Positions 1 through 13,900 of a stretch of DNA of 64,000 bases are shown here, in pieces. The stretch is from NCBI RefSeq assembly GCF_051401765.1, contig NW_027480492.1, positions 1,302,001 through 1,366,000 on the forward strand. Reading direction: 5' to 3'. The notes beneath the pieces were generated by a model that saw nothing but the letters and a program-made list of their open reading frames with translations, did no database searches and had not been told where the DNA came from. Made by a program: the position numbers and the translations under genes. Within the stretch, counting starts at the first letter, position 1, and each line of letters begins with the position of its first letter. The stretch is from Calliopsis andreniformis (Eukaryota; Arthropoda; Insecta; Hymenoptera; Andrenidae).

Positions 1-1711
1 AATCTTCAATCCTCAATACACAATCTGCGATCCTCAATACTTAATCATCAATCCTCAATCCTCATTCTTGAATCCTCAATACCCAAACCTCAATCTTCAA
101 TCCTCAATCCTCAATCCTCAATTCTCAATCTTCAATCCTCAATCCTCAGACCGAAAACATCAATATTCAACCCTCAGTCCTCGTCCTCAATCCACAACCC
201 TCATTCCTCAATCCTCAATTCTCAATCCTCAATCTTCAATCCTCAATCCTCAATCCTCAATTCTCAATCCTCAATCCTCAATCCTCAGACCGAAAACATC
301 AATATTCAACCCTCAGTCCTCGTCCTCAATCCACAACCCTCAATCCTCAATCCTCAATATTCAATCATCAATATTCAATCTTCAATCCTCAATCCTCAAT
401 CCTCAATCCTCAATCCTCAATCCTCAATCTTCAATCCTCAATCCTCAATCCTCAGTCCGCAATCCTCAATCTTCAATCCTCAATACTCAATCTTCAATCC
501 TCAATCCTCAATCCTCAATCCTCAATCCTCAATCCTCAATCGTCAGTCTTAAACCCTCAATACTCAATCTTCAAACCTCAACACTCAATCCTCAATCCTC
601 AATCCTCAACCCTCATTCTTCAATCCTCACTACCCAATCCTCAATCTTCAATCCTCAATCCTCAGTCCTCAGTTCTCAATTCTCAATCCTCAGTCCTCAG
701 TCCTCAAACCTCAATCCTCAACCCACAGCCCTCATCGTCAATCCTCAATCCTCAATCCTCAATCCTCAACCTTCAATCCTCAATACACAATCTTCAATCC
801 TCAATCCTTGGTCCTCAAACCTCAATTATGAATCCTCAATCCTCAATCCTCAATCCTCAATCCTCAATCCTCAATCCTCATTCCTCAAACCTCAATCCAC
901 AACCCTCAGTCCTCATCCTCAATTCCCAATTCTCAATCCTCAATGCTCAATCCTCAATCTTCAATCCTCAATAATCAATTTTCAATCCTCCATCCTCAAT
1001 ACTCAGTCATCAATCCTCAATCTTCAATACTCAACCCTCAATTCTCAATCCTCTATCCTCACTCCTCAACCCTCAGTCCTCATTATCAGTTCTGAATTCT
1101 CAATCCTCTATCCTCAATCCTCAATCCTCAGTCCTTAATGATCAATCCTCAATCCTCAATCTTCAATCCTCAATACTCAGTCGTCAATCCTCAATCCGCA
1201 ATCCTCAATCGTCAATCTTCAGTCCTCAATACTCAATCTTCAATCCTCAATCCTCAATCCTCAATCCTCAATCCTCAATCTTCAATCCTCAATACCCAAT
1301 CCTCAATCTTGAATCCTCAATCGTCAATCCTCAATTCTCAATCCTCAATCCACAATCCTCAATCCTCAATCCTCAATCCTCAATCCTCAGCCCTCAAACC
1401 ACAATCCTGAATCCTCAGTCCTGAATCCTCAATCTTCAGCCCTCAGTCCTCAACACTCAGCTGTCAATCCTCAATCCTCAATAGAATATCCTCAGTTCAG
1501 AGCTTTCAAAACTCAATACTCAATCTGCAATCATCAAATCTCTATCCACAGACATCAAATCTCATCAGTCAACCCTCTACACTCAGTCCCCAATCCTCAA
1601 TCTTCAATCCTCAATCCTCAATCCTCAATCTTCAATCCTCAATATTCAATCCTCAATACTCAATCTTGAATCCTCAATCCTCAATCCTCAATCCTCAATC
1701 CTCATTCTTCA

Positions 1712-2733
1712 ATCCTCAATAATCAATCACCAATCCTAGATCCTCAATGACCAATCCTCAATCCTTGATCCTCAATCTTCAATCCTCAATCCCCAGTCCT
1801 CAATCTTCAATCCTCAATGCTCCATCCTCAATCCTCAATCCTCAGTCGTCAGTCTTCAATCCTCAATACTCAATCTTGAATCCTCAATCCTCAATCCTCA
1901 ATCCTCAATCCTCATTCTTCATTCCTCAATACCCAATCCTCAATCTTCAACCCTCAATCCTCAATCCTCAATTCTCAATCCTCAATCCTCAGTCCTCAGT
2001 CCTCAAACCTCAATCCTCAACCCTCAGCCCCCATCCTGAATCCTCAATCCTCAATGCTCAACCCTCAATCCTCATTCCTCAGTCCTCAATCATCAATCCT
2101 CAATCCTCAAACCTCAATCCTCAGCCGTCAGTCCTCGTCCTCAATCCTCAAACCTCAATCCTCAATCCTCAATCTTCGATCATCAATACTCAATCTTCAA
2201 TCCTCAATTCTCAATCCTCAATCCTCAATCCTCAATCCTCAATACTCAACAGACAACCCTCAACCATCAGTCCTCAATACTCAACCATCAAACCTCAATT
2301 CTCAATACTCAATAGAATATCCTGAATTCCCATGGTTCAATACTCAATCCACAATATTCGATAATCAAATCTCAATCCTCAAACATAAATTCTCAACACT
2401 CAATCCTCAACACTCAGTCCACTCTCTTCAATCCTCCATCTTCAATCCTCAATCCTCAAGCGTCAATCCTCAATCCTCAATCATCAACCCTCAATCATCA
2501 GTCCTCAAACCTGAACCCCGGATCCTCAATCCTGAATCCCCAATCTTCACCCCTCAGACCTCAACAATCAATTGTCAATCCTCAATCCTCAATAGAATAT
2601 CCTCAATTCACAGTTTTCAATACTCAATCCCCATTCTTCAACCTTCAAATCTCAATCCGCAAACATCAATGCTCATCGCTCAACCCTCAAACCTCAGTCC
2701 TCAATCTTCAATCCTCAATCCTCAATCCTCAAT
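1712..2733 (+). repeat. CCATGG-landmark segment, copy 1
   Basis: A segment of about 1.0 kb recurs 2,151 bases downstream (about 3863-4884). It recurs again at about 18737-19760 and 38044-39067. Its marker is GAATTCCCATGGTTCA, with the CATGG at 2331, 4482, 19356 and 38663. I noticed this CCATGG site only in these four places. The second and third copies differ from the first by scattered substitutions (for example GAATCCCCAATCTTCACCCC here versus GAATCCTCAGTCTTCAGCCC in the third). Confidence 0.85.
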
Positions 2734-3862
2734 CTTCAATCCACAGTACTCAATCTGCAATCCTCAATCCTTAATAATCAATCCTCAATCCTCATTCTTG
2801 AATACTCAATACCCAATCCTCAATCTTCAATCCTCAATCCTCAATCCTCAATTCTCAATCCTCAATCCTCAATCCTCAGACCTCAAACATCAATATTCAA
2901 CCCTCAGTCCTCGTCCTCAATCCACAACCCTCAATCCTCAATCCTGAATGTTCAATCATCAATATTCAATCTTCAATCCTCAATCCTCAATCCTCAATAC
3001 TCAATCCTCAATCCTGAATCTTCAATCCACAATCTTCAATGCTCAATCCTCAATCCTCAATCTTCAATCCTCAATACTCAATCTTCAATCGACAATCCTC
3101 AATCCTCTATCCTCAATACTCAATCATCAATCCTCAACCTTCAATACTCAATCCTAAATCCTCAATCCTCAATCCTCAATCCTCAATCCTCAATCGTCAA
3201 ACCTCAATCTTCAATACTCAAACCTCAATCCTCAATCCTCAATCCTGAATACTCAACTATCAATCCTCAATTCTCAATACTCAATAGAATATCCTGAATT
3301 CTCGGGATTCAATACTCAAACCTCAATCCTCAAACCTCAGCCCTCATCCTCCATCCTCAATCCTCAATCCTCAAACCTCAATCTTGAATCCTCAATACTC
3401 AATCTTCGATCCTCAATACTCAATCCTCAATCCTCAATACTCAACCATCAATCCTCAATTTTCAATACTCAATAGAATATCCTCAATCCTCAGTCCTCAA
3501 TACTCAACATTCAATCCTCAATACTCAATCTTCAATCCTCAATCCTCAATCCTCGATCCTCAATCCTCAATCCCCAGTCATCAATCCTCAATCTTCAATA
3601 CTCAATCGTCAATCCTCAGTCCTCAATCCTCAATCCTCAATCCTCAGTCCTCAATCCTCAATCCTCAATCCTCAATCCTCAATCCTCAATCTTCAATCCT
3701 CAATACTCAATCCTCAATCCTCAATCCTCAATCCTCAATCCTCAATCCTCAATGCTCAATTCTCAAACCTCAATCCTCTATCCTCAGACCTCAAACATCA
3801 ATACTCAACCCTCAGTCCTCGTCCTCAAACCACAACCCTCAATCCTCAATCCTCAATCTTCA

Positions 3863-4884
3863 ATCCTCAATAATCAATCTCCAATCCTAGATCCTCAATG
3901 ACCAATCCTCAATCCTTGATCCTCAGTCTTCAATCCTCAATCCCCAGTCCTCAATCTTCAATCCTCAATGCTCCATCCTCAATCCTCAATCCTCAGTCGT
4001 CAGTCTTCAATCCTCAATACTCAATCTTGAATCCTCAATCCTCAATCCTCAATCCTCAATCCTCATTCTTCATTCCTCAATACCCAATCCTCAATCTTCA
4101 ACCCTCAATCCTCAATCCTCAATTCTCAATCCTCAATCCTCAGTCCTCAGTCCACAAACCTCAATCCTCAACCCTCAGCCCCCATCCTGAATCCTCAATC
4201 CTCAATGCTCAACCCTCAATCCTCATTCCTCAGTCCTCAATCATCAATCCTCAATCCTCAAACCTCAATCCTCAGCCGTCAGTCCTCGTCCTCAATCCTC
4301 AAACCTCAATCCTCAATCCTCAATCTTCGATCATCAATACTCAATCTTCAATCCTCAATTCTCAATCCTCAATCCTCAATCCTCAATCCTCAATCCTCAA
4401 CAGACAACCCTCAACCATCAGTCCTCAATACTCAACCATCCAACCTCAATTCTCAATACTCAATAGAATATCCTGAATTCCCATGGTTCAATACTCAATC
4501 CACAATATTCGATAATCAAATCTCAATCCTCAAACATAAATTCTCAACACTCAATCCTCAACACTCAGTCCACTCTCTTCAATCTTCCATCTTCAATCCT
4601 CAATCCTCAAGCGTCAATCCTCAATCCTCAATCCTCAACACTCAATCATCAGTCCTCAAACCTCAACCCCGAATCCTCAATTCTGAATCCTCAGTCTTCA
4701 GCCCTCAGACCTCAACAATCAATTGTCAATCCTCAATCCTCAATAGAATATCCTCAATTCACAGTTTTCAATACTCAATCCCCATTCTTCAACCTTCAAA
4801 TCTCAATCCGCAAACATCAATGCTCATCGCTCAACCCTCAACCCTCAGTCCTCAATCTTCAATCCTCAATCCTCAATCCTCAAT
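3863..4884 (+). repeat. CCATGG-landmark segment, copy 2
   Basis: This is the copy of 1712-2733 at offset 2,151. It ends near the point where the 6,274-bp unit begins, so its right end overlaps the start of that unit. Confidence 0.85.
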
Positions 4885-7800
4885 CTTGAATCCTCAATAC
4901 TCGATCTTCAATCATCAATCCTCAATTCTGAATCATCAATACTCAATCCTCAATCGTCAACCCTCAATCTCCAATCCTCAATCTTCAATCCTCAATCCTC
5001 AATCCTCAATCGTCAATCCTCAATCTTCAATCCTCAATACTCAATCCTCAATCCTCAATCCTCAATCCTCAATCCTCAATCCTCTATCCTCAATCCTCAA
5101 TCTTCAATCCACAATACTCAATCTGCAATCCTCAATCCTTAATAATCAATCCTCAATTTTCATTCTTGAATACTCAATACCCAATCCTCAATCTTCAATC
5201 CTCAATCCTCAATCCTCAATCCTCAATCCTCAATCTTCAATCATCAATATTCAATCTTCAATCCTCTATCCTCAATCCTCGATACTCAATCCCCAGTCCT
5301 CAATCTTCAATCCTCAATGCTCAATCCTCAATCCTGAGTACTCAATGCTCAAACCTCAATCCTCAGCCGTCAGTCCTCGTCCTCAATCCTCAACCCTCAA
5401 TCCTCAATCTTCGATCATCAATACTCAATCTTCAATCCTCAATCATCAATCCTCAATCCTCAATCCTCAATCCTCAGACCTCAAACATCAATATTCAACC
5501 CTCAGTCCTCGTCCTCAATCCACAACCCTCAATCCTCAATCCTCAATATTCATTCATCAATATTCAATCTTCAATCCTCAATCCTCAATCCTCAATACTC
5601 AATCCTCAATCCTGAATCTTCAATCCTCAATCCTCAATCGTCAATCCTCAATCCTCAATCTTCAATCCTCAATACTCAATCTTCAATCCTCAATCCTCAA
5701 TCCTCAGACCTGAATGTTCAATCCTCAATACCCAATCCTCAATCTTCAATGCTCAATCCTCAATCCTCAATCCTCAATCCTCAATCCTCAATCCTCAGTC
5801 CTCAAACCTCAACACTGAATCCTCAATCTTCAGCCCTCAGTCCTTAACAATCAGTTGTCAATCCTCAATCCTCAATAGAATATCCTCAATACACAGGTTT
5901 CAATACTCAATGCTCAACCTGCAATCTTCAAATCTCTAGCCACAAACATCAATTCTCTTTACTCAACCCTCAACACGCAGTCCCCAATCCTCTATCTTCA
6001 ATCCTCAATCCTCAATCCTCAATCCTCAATCCTCAATCCTCAATCTTCAATCCTCAATCTTCAATAATCAACACACAACCCTCAATCCTCAATCCTCAAT
6101 CCTCAGTCATGAATACTCAATCTTCAATACTCAATTCTCAATCTTCAATCATCAGTATTCAATATTCAATCCTTAATACTCAATCCTCAACCCTCAATCC
6201 TCAATCCTCAATGTTCAATCCTCAATACCCAATCCTCAATCTTCAATCCTCAATCCCCAGTCCTCAATCTTCAATCCTCAATGCTCAATCCTCAATCCTG
6301 AGTACTCAGTCCTCAATCCTCAATCCTCAATCTTCAATCCTCAATACTCAATCTTCAATCCTCAATACTCAATCTTCAATCCTCAATCCCCAGTCCTCAA
6401 TCTTCAATCCTCAATGCTCAATCCTCAATCCTCAGTACTCAGTCCTCAATCCTCAATCCTCAATCTTCAATCCTCAATACTCAATCTTCAATCCTCAATA
6501 CTCAATCTTCAATCCTCAATCCTCAATCCTCAATCCTCAATCCTCAATCCTCAATCCTCAATCATCAATCCTCAATCTTCCATACTCAATCATAAATCCT
6601 CAAACCTCAATCCTCAATCCTCAATCCTCAATCGTCAAACCTCAATCTTCAATACTCAAACCTCAATCCTCAATCCTCAATCCTGAATACTCAACTATCA
6701 ATCCTCAATTCTCAATACTCAATAGAATATCCTGAATTCTCGGGATTCAATACTCAAACCTCAATCCTCAAACCTCAGCCCTCATCCTCCATCCTCAATC
6801 CTCAATCTTCAATCCTCAATGATCAATCTCCAACCCTACATCATCAATCCCCAATCCTCAATCCTTAATCCTCAATCTTCAATCCTCAATCCTCAATACC
6901 CAATCCTCAATCTTCAATCCTCAATCCTCAATCCTCAATCCTCAGTCCTCAGTCCTCAATACCCAATCCTCAATCTTCAATACTCAATCCTCAATCCTCA
7001 ATCCTCAATTCTCAATCCTCGATCCTCAATCCTCAATCCTCAGTCCTCAGTCCGCGAACCTCAACCCTCAACCCTCAGACCTTAATCTCAATCCTCAATC
7101 CTCAATCCTCAATCCTCAATCTTCAATCCTCAATACTCAACCTGTAATCCTCAATCCTCAATCCTCAATACTCAACCATCAATCCTCAATTCTCAATACA
7201 CAATAGAATATACTGAATTCACAGGATTCAATACTCAAACCTCAACCCGCATCCCTCAGCCCTCATTCTCAATCCTCAATCCTCAATCCTCAATCCACAA
7301 CATTCAATCCTCAATACTCAATCTGCAATCCTCAATCCTCAATCCTCAATCCTCAATCCTCAATCCTCAGTCATCAATCCTCAATCTTCAATACTCAATC
7401 GTCAATCCTAAGTCCTCAATCCTCAATCCTCAATCCTCGTTCCTCAAACCTCAATCCTCAATCCTCAGTCTTCATCCTCAATTCTCAATTCTCAATCCTC
7501 AGTCCTCAATCCCCAATCTTCCATCCTCAATAATCAATCTCCAATCCTATATACTCAATCCCCAATCCTCAGTCCTTAATGCACAATCTTCAATCCTCAA
7601 TCCACTGTCCTCAATCTTCAATCCTCAATGCTCAATCCTCAATCCTCAATCCTCAGTCCTCAATCCTCAATCCTCAATTCTCAACCATCAATCCTCAATC
7701 TTCAATGCTCAATACTCAATCCTCAATTCTCAATACTCAATCCTCAATCCTCATTCCTCAATCCTCAATCCTCAATCCTCAATTCTCAATCCTCGATCCT

Positions 7801-10800
7801 CAATCCTCAATCGTCAATCCTCAATCCTCAATACTCAACCATCAATCCTCAATTCTCAATACTCAATAGAATATACCGAATTCTCAGGATTCAATACTCA
7901 AACCTCAACCCTCAACCCTCAGCCCTCATCCTCAATCCTCAATCCTCAATCCTCAATCCACAACATTCAATCCTCAATCCTCAATCCTCGTTCCTCAAAC
8001 CTCAATCCTCAATCCTCAGTCTTCATCCTCAATTCTCAATTCTCAATCCTCAGTCCTCAATCCCCAATCTTCCATCCTCAATAATCAATCTCCAATCCTA
8101 GATACTCAATCCCCAATCCTCAGTCCTTAATCCTCAATCTTCAATCCTCAATCCACTGTCCTCAATCTTCAATCCTCAATGCTCAATCCTCAATCCTCAA
8201 TCCTCAGTCCTCAATCCTCAATCCTCAATTCTCAATCCTCAATCCTCAATCTTCAATGCTCAATACACAATCCTCAATCCCCAATACTCAATCCTCAATC
8301 CTCAATCCTCAATCCCCAATCCTCAGTCCTCAATTCTCAATCCCCGATCCTCAATCCTCATTCTTCAATCCTCAATACCCAATCCTCATTCTCCAATCCT
8401 CAATACCTAATCCTCAATCTTCAATCCTCAATCCTCAATCCTCAACTCTCAATCCTCAATCCTCAGTCCTCAGTCCTCAAACCTCAGTCCCAAATTCTCA
8501 ACCTTCAATACTCAATCCTCAATCCTCAATCTTCAACCCTCAATACTCAATCTTCAATCCTCAATACTCGGTCCTCAATCCTCAATCTTCAATCACCAAT
8601 CCGCAATCCTCAATCCACATTCATCAATCGTCAATCCTCAATACTCAATCTTCAATCCTCAATCCTCAATCCTCAATCCTCAATCCTCAATCGTCAATCC
8701 TCAACCGTCAACATTCAATCCTCAATACCCAATCCTCAATCTTCAATCCTCAATCCTCAATCCTCAATCCTCAATCCTCAATCCTCAATCCTCAGTCCTC
8801 AGACCTCAAACCTCAATTCTGAATCCTCAATCCTGCATCCAATATCTTCTGCCCTCAGTCCTTAACAAGCAGTTTTCAATCCTCAATCCCCAATAGAATA
8901 TCCTCAATTCACAGTTTTCAATACTCAATACTCAATCTGCAATCTTCAAACCTCTATCCACAAACATCAATTCTCATCACTCAACCCTCAACACACAGTC
9001 CTCAATGTTCAATCCTTAATCCACAATTCTCAATCCTCAATCCTCAATCCTCAGACCTCAAACATCAATATTCAACCCTCAGTCCTCGTCCTCAATCCAC
9101 AACCCTCAATCCTCAATCTTCAATCTTCAATCATCAATATTCAATCTTCAAACCTCAATTCTCAATCCTCAATCGTCAATCCTCAATCCTCAATCTTTAA
9201 TCCTCAATCCTCAATCCTCAATCCTCAATCCTCAATCCTCAATTCTCAATCCTCAATCCTCAATCCTCAGACCTCAAACATCAATACTCAACCCTCAGTC
9301 CTCGTCCTCAATCCACAACCCTCAATCCTCGATCCTCAACCCTCAATCCTCAGTCTTCAATCCTCAATACTCAATCTGCAATCTTCTATCCTCAACCCTC
9401 AATCCTCAATCCTCATGCTTCAATCCTCAATACCCAATCCTCAATCTTCAATCCTCAATCCTCAATCCTCAATTCTCAATCCTCAATCCTCAATCCACAG
9501 ACCTCAAACATCAATATTCTACCCTCAGTCCTCGTCCTCAATCCACAACCCTCAAACCTCAATCCTCAATCTTCATTCATCAATATTCAATCTTCAATCC
9601 TCAACCCTTAATCCTCAATCCTCAATCCTCAATCCTCAATCTTTAATGCTCAATCCTCAATCCTCAATCCTCAATCCTCAACCTCCAACACTCAATACTC
9701 AATCTTCAATCCTCAATCCTCAATCCTCAATCCTCTATCCTCAATCCTCAATCCTCAATCCTCAATCTTCAATCCTCAATACTCAATTTTCAATCCTCAA
9801 TACTCAATCCTCAATCCTCTGTCCTCATTCTTCTATCCTCAACACCCAATCCTCAATCTTCAACCCTCAATCCTCAATCGTCAATGTTGAATCCTCAATA
9901 CCCAATCCTAAATCTTCAATCCTCAATCCTCAAACCTCAATCCTCTTTCTTCAATCCTCAATACCCATTCCTCAACCTTCAATCCTCAATCCTCAATCCT
10001 CAATCCTCAATCCTCAATCTTCAATCATCAATCCTCAATCTTCAATCCTCAGTCCCAAATCCTCAATCTTCAATACTCAATCCTCAATCCTCAATCTACA
10101 ATCCTGAATATTCAATCTTCCATTCTCAATCCCGAATCCTCAATCCTCAATCCTCAATCCTCAATCATCAATCGTCAGTCTTCAATCCTCAATACTCAAT
10201 TTTCAATCCTCAATCCTCAGTCCTCATTCCTCAATCCTCAAACCTCAATCCTCAATCTTCAATCCTCAAGACTCAATCTGCTATATTCAATCCTCAATCC
10301 TCAATCCTCAATCCCCACTCTTCAATCCTCAATACCCAATCCTCAATCTTCAATCCTCAATCCTCAATCCTCAATTCTCAATCCTCAATCCTCAATCCTC
10401 AGACCTCAAACATCAATATTCAACCCTCAGTCCTCGTCCTCAATCCACAACCCACAATCCTCAATCCTCAATCTTCAATCATCAATATTCAATCTTCAAT
10501 CCACCATCCTCAATCCTCAATCCTCAATCCTAAATCCTCAATCTTTAATGCTCAATCCTCAATCCTCAATCCTCAATCCTCAATCTTCAACGCTCAATAC
10601 TCAATCTTCAATCCTCAATGCTCAATCCTCAATCCTCAATCATCAATCCTCAATCTTCAATCCTCAGTCCCAAATCCTCAATCTTCAATACTCAATCCTC
10701 AATCCTCAAACTTCAATCCTCAATATTCAATCATCAATCCTCAATCCTGAATCCTCAATCCTCAATCCACATTCTTCAATCCTCAATCCTCAATCCTCAA

Positions 10801-10983
10801 TCCTCAATCATCAGTCTTCAATCCTCAATACTCAATTTCCAATCCTCAATCCTCTGTCCTCAATCCTCAATCCTCAAACCTCAATCCTCAATCTTCAATC
10901 CTCAATCCTCAACCCTCAATCATCAGTCCTCAAACCTGAACCCCGAATCCTCAATCCTGAATCCCCAATCTTCACCCCTCAGA
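4710..10983 (+). repeat. 6,274-bp higher-order unit, copy 1
   Basis: This is the first copy of a large tandem duplication. Matching landmarks recur exactly 6,274 bases downstream over the entire length with no length change (for example AATAGAATAT cores at 4742 and 11016, 5874 and 12148, 8892 and 15166). By hand I count twelve 6-base units in it (six CGTCCT type and six CATCCT, CATTCT or TAATCT type). That agrees with the length: 886 heptamers plus 12 hexamers equals 6,274. Breakpoints lie inside repeat and are good to about 50 bases. Confidence 0.9.
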
Positions 10984-13900
10984 CCTCAACAATCAATTGT
11001 CAATCCTCAATCCTCAATAGAATATCCTCAATTCACAGTTTTCAATACTCAATCCCCATTCTTCAACCTTCAAATCTCAATCCGCAAACATCAATGCTCA
11101 TCGCTCAACCCTCAACCCTCAGTCCTCAATCTTCAATCCTCAATCCTCAATCCTCAATCTTGAATCCTCAATACTCGATCTTCAATCATCAATCCTCAAT
11201 TCTGAATCATCAATACTCAATCCTCAATCGTCAACCCTCAATCTCCAATCCTCAATCTTCAATCCTCAATCCTCAATCCTCAATCGTCAATCCTCAATCT
11301 TCAATCCTCAATACTCAATCCTCAATCCTCAATCCTCAATCCTCAATCCTCAATCCTCTATCCTCAATCCTCAATCTTCAATCCACAATACTCAATCTGC
11401 AATCCTCAATCCTTAATAATCAATCCTCAATTTTCATTCTTGAATACTCAATACCCAATCCTCAATCTTCAATCCTCAATCCTCAATCCTCAATCCTCAA
11501 TCCTCAATCTTCAATCATCAATATTCAATCTTCAATCCTCTATCCTCAATCCTCGATACTCAATCCCCAGTCCTCAATCTTCAATCCTCAATGCTCAATC
11601 CTCAATCCTGAGTACTCAATGCTCAAACCTCAATCCTCAGCCGTCAGTCCTCGTCCTCAATCCTCAACCCTCAATCCTCAATCTTCGATCATCAATACTC
11701 AATCTTCAATCCTCAATCATCAATCCTCAATCCTCAATCCTCAATCCTCAGACCTCAAACATCAATATTCAACCCTCAGTCCTCGTCCTCAATCCACAAC
11801 CCTCAATCCTCAATCCTCAATATTCATTCATCAATATTCAATCTTCAATCCTCAATCCTCAATCCTCAATACTCAATCCTCAATCCTGAATCTTCAATCC
11901 TCAATCCTCAATCGTCAATCCTCAATCCTCAATCTTCAATCCTCAATACTCAATCTTCAATCCTCAATCCTCAATCCTCAGACCTGAATGTTCAATCCTC
12001 AATACCCAATCCTCAATCTTCAATGCTCAATCCTCAATCCTCAATCCTCAATCCTCAATCCTCAATCCTCAGTCCTCAAACCTCAACACTGAATCCTCAA
12101 TCTTCAGCCCTCAGTCCTTAACAATCAGTTGTCAATCCTCAATCCTCAATAGAATATCCTCAATACACAGGTTTCAATACTCAATGCTCAACCTGCAATC
12201 TTCAAATCTCTAGCCACAAACATCAATTCTCTTTACTCAACCCTCAACACGCAGTCCCCAATCCTCTATCTTCAATCCTCAATCCTCAATCCTCAATCCT
12301 CAATCCTCAATCCTCAATCTTCAATCCTCAATCTTCAATAATCAACACACAACCCTCAATCCTCAATCCTCAATCCTCAGTCATGAATACTCAATCTTCA
12401 ATACTCAATTCTCAATCTTCAATCATCAGTATTCAATATTCAATCCTTAATACTCAATCCTCAACCCTCAATCCTCAATCCTCAATGTTCAATCCTCAAT
12501 ACCCAATCCTCAATCTTCAATCCTCAATCCCCAGTCCTCAATCTTCAATCCTCAATGCTCAATCCTCAATCCTGAGTACTCAGTCCTCAATCCTCAATCC
12601 TCAATCTTCAATCCTCAATACTCAATCTTCAATCCTCAATACTCAATCTTCAATCCTCAATCCCCAGTCCTCAATCTTCAATCCTCAATGCTCAATCCTC
12701 AATCCTGAGTACTCAGTCCTCAATCCTCAATCCTCAATCTTCAATCCTCAATACTCAATCTTCAATCCTCAATACTCAATCTTCAATCCTCAATCCTCAA
12801 TCCTCAATCCTCAATCCTCAATCCTCAATCCTCAATCATCAATCCTCAATCTTCCATACTCAATCATAAATCCTCAAACCTCAATCCTCAATCCTCAATC
12901 CTCAATCGTCAAACCTCAATCTTCAATACTCAAACCTCAATCCTCAATCCTCAATCCTGAATACTCAACTATCAATCCTCAATTCTCAATACTCAATAGA
13001 ATATCCTGAATTCTCGGGATTCAATACTCAAACCTCAATCCTCAAACCTCAGCCCTCATCCTCCATCCTCAATCCTCAATCTTCAATCCTCAATGATCAA
13101 TCTCCAACCCTACATCATCAAACCCCAATCCTCAATCCTTAATCCTCAATCTTCAATCCTCAATCCTCAATACCCAATCCTCAATCTTCAATCCTCAATC
13201 CTCAATCCTCAATCCTCAGTCCTCAGTCCTCAATACCCAATCCTCAATCTTCAATACTCAATCCTCAATCCTCAATCCTCAATTCTCAATCCTCGATCCT
13301 CAATCCTCAATCCTCAGTCCTCAGTCCGCGAACCTCAACCCTCAACCCTCAGACCTTAATCTCAATCCTCAATCCTCAATCCTCAATCCTCAATCTTCAA
13401 TCCTCAATACTCAACCTGTAATCCTCAATCCTCAATCCTCAATACTCAACCATCAATCCTCCATTCTCAATACTCAATAGAATATACTGAATTCACAGGA
13501 TTCAATACTCAAACCTCAACCCGCATCCCTCAGCCCTCATTCTCAATCCTCAATCCTCAATCCTCAATCCACAACATTCAATCCTCAATACTCAATCTGC
13601 AATCCTCAATCCTCAATCCTCAATCCTCAATCCTCAATCCTCAGTCATCAATCCTCAATCTTCAATACTCAATCGTCAATCCTAAGTCCTCAATCCTCAA
13701 TCCTCAATCCTCGTTCCTCAAACCTCAATCCTCAATCCTCAGTCTTCATCCTCAATTCTCAATTCTCAATCCTCAGTCCTCAATCCCCAATCTTCCATCC
13801 TCAATAATCAATCTCCAATCCTATATACTCAATCCCCAATCCTCAGTCCTTAATGCACAATCTTCAATCCTCAATCCACTGTCCTCAATCTTCAATCCTC

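Noticed and set aside
2316..2345. Promoter or operator at the CCATGG and AATAGAATAT sites
   Set aside because: AT-rich pieces such as AGAATAT resemble weak promoter boxes by chance and recur dozens of times with no downstream gene.
4205..5713. 502-codon open frame on the plus strand as a gene
   Set aside because: It has the same explanation. It overlaps other frames of the same peptide (3898-4476, 5166-5615), and its right part is carried unchanged in the duplicate at 10548-11987 only because the DNA was duplicated.
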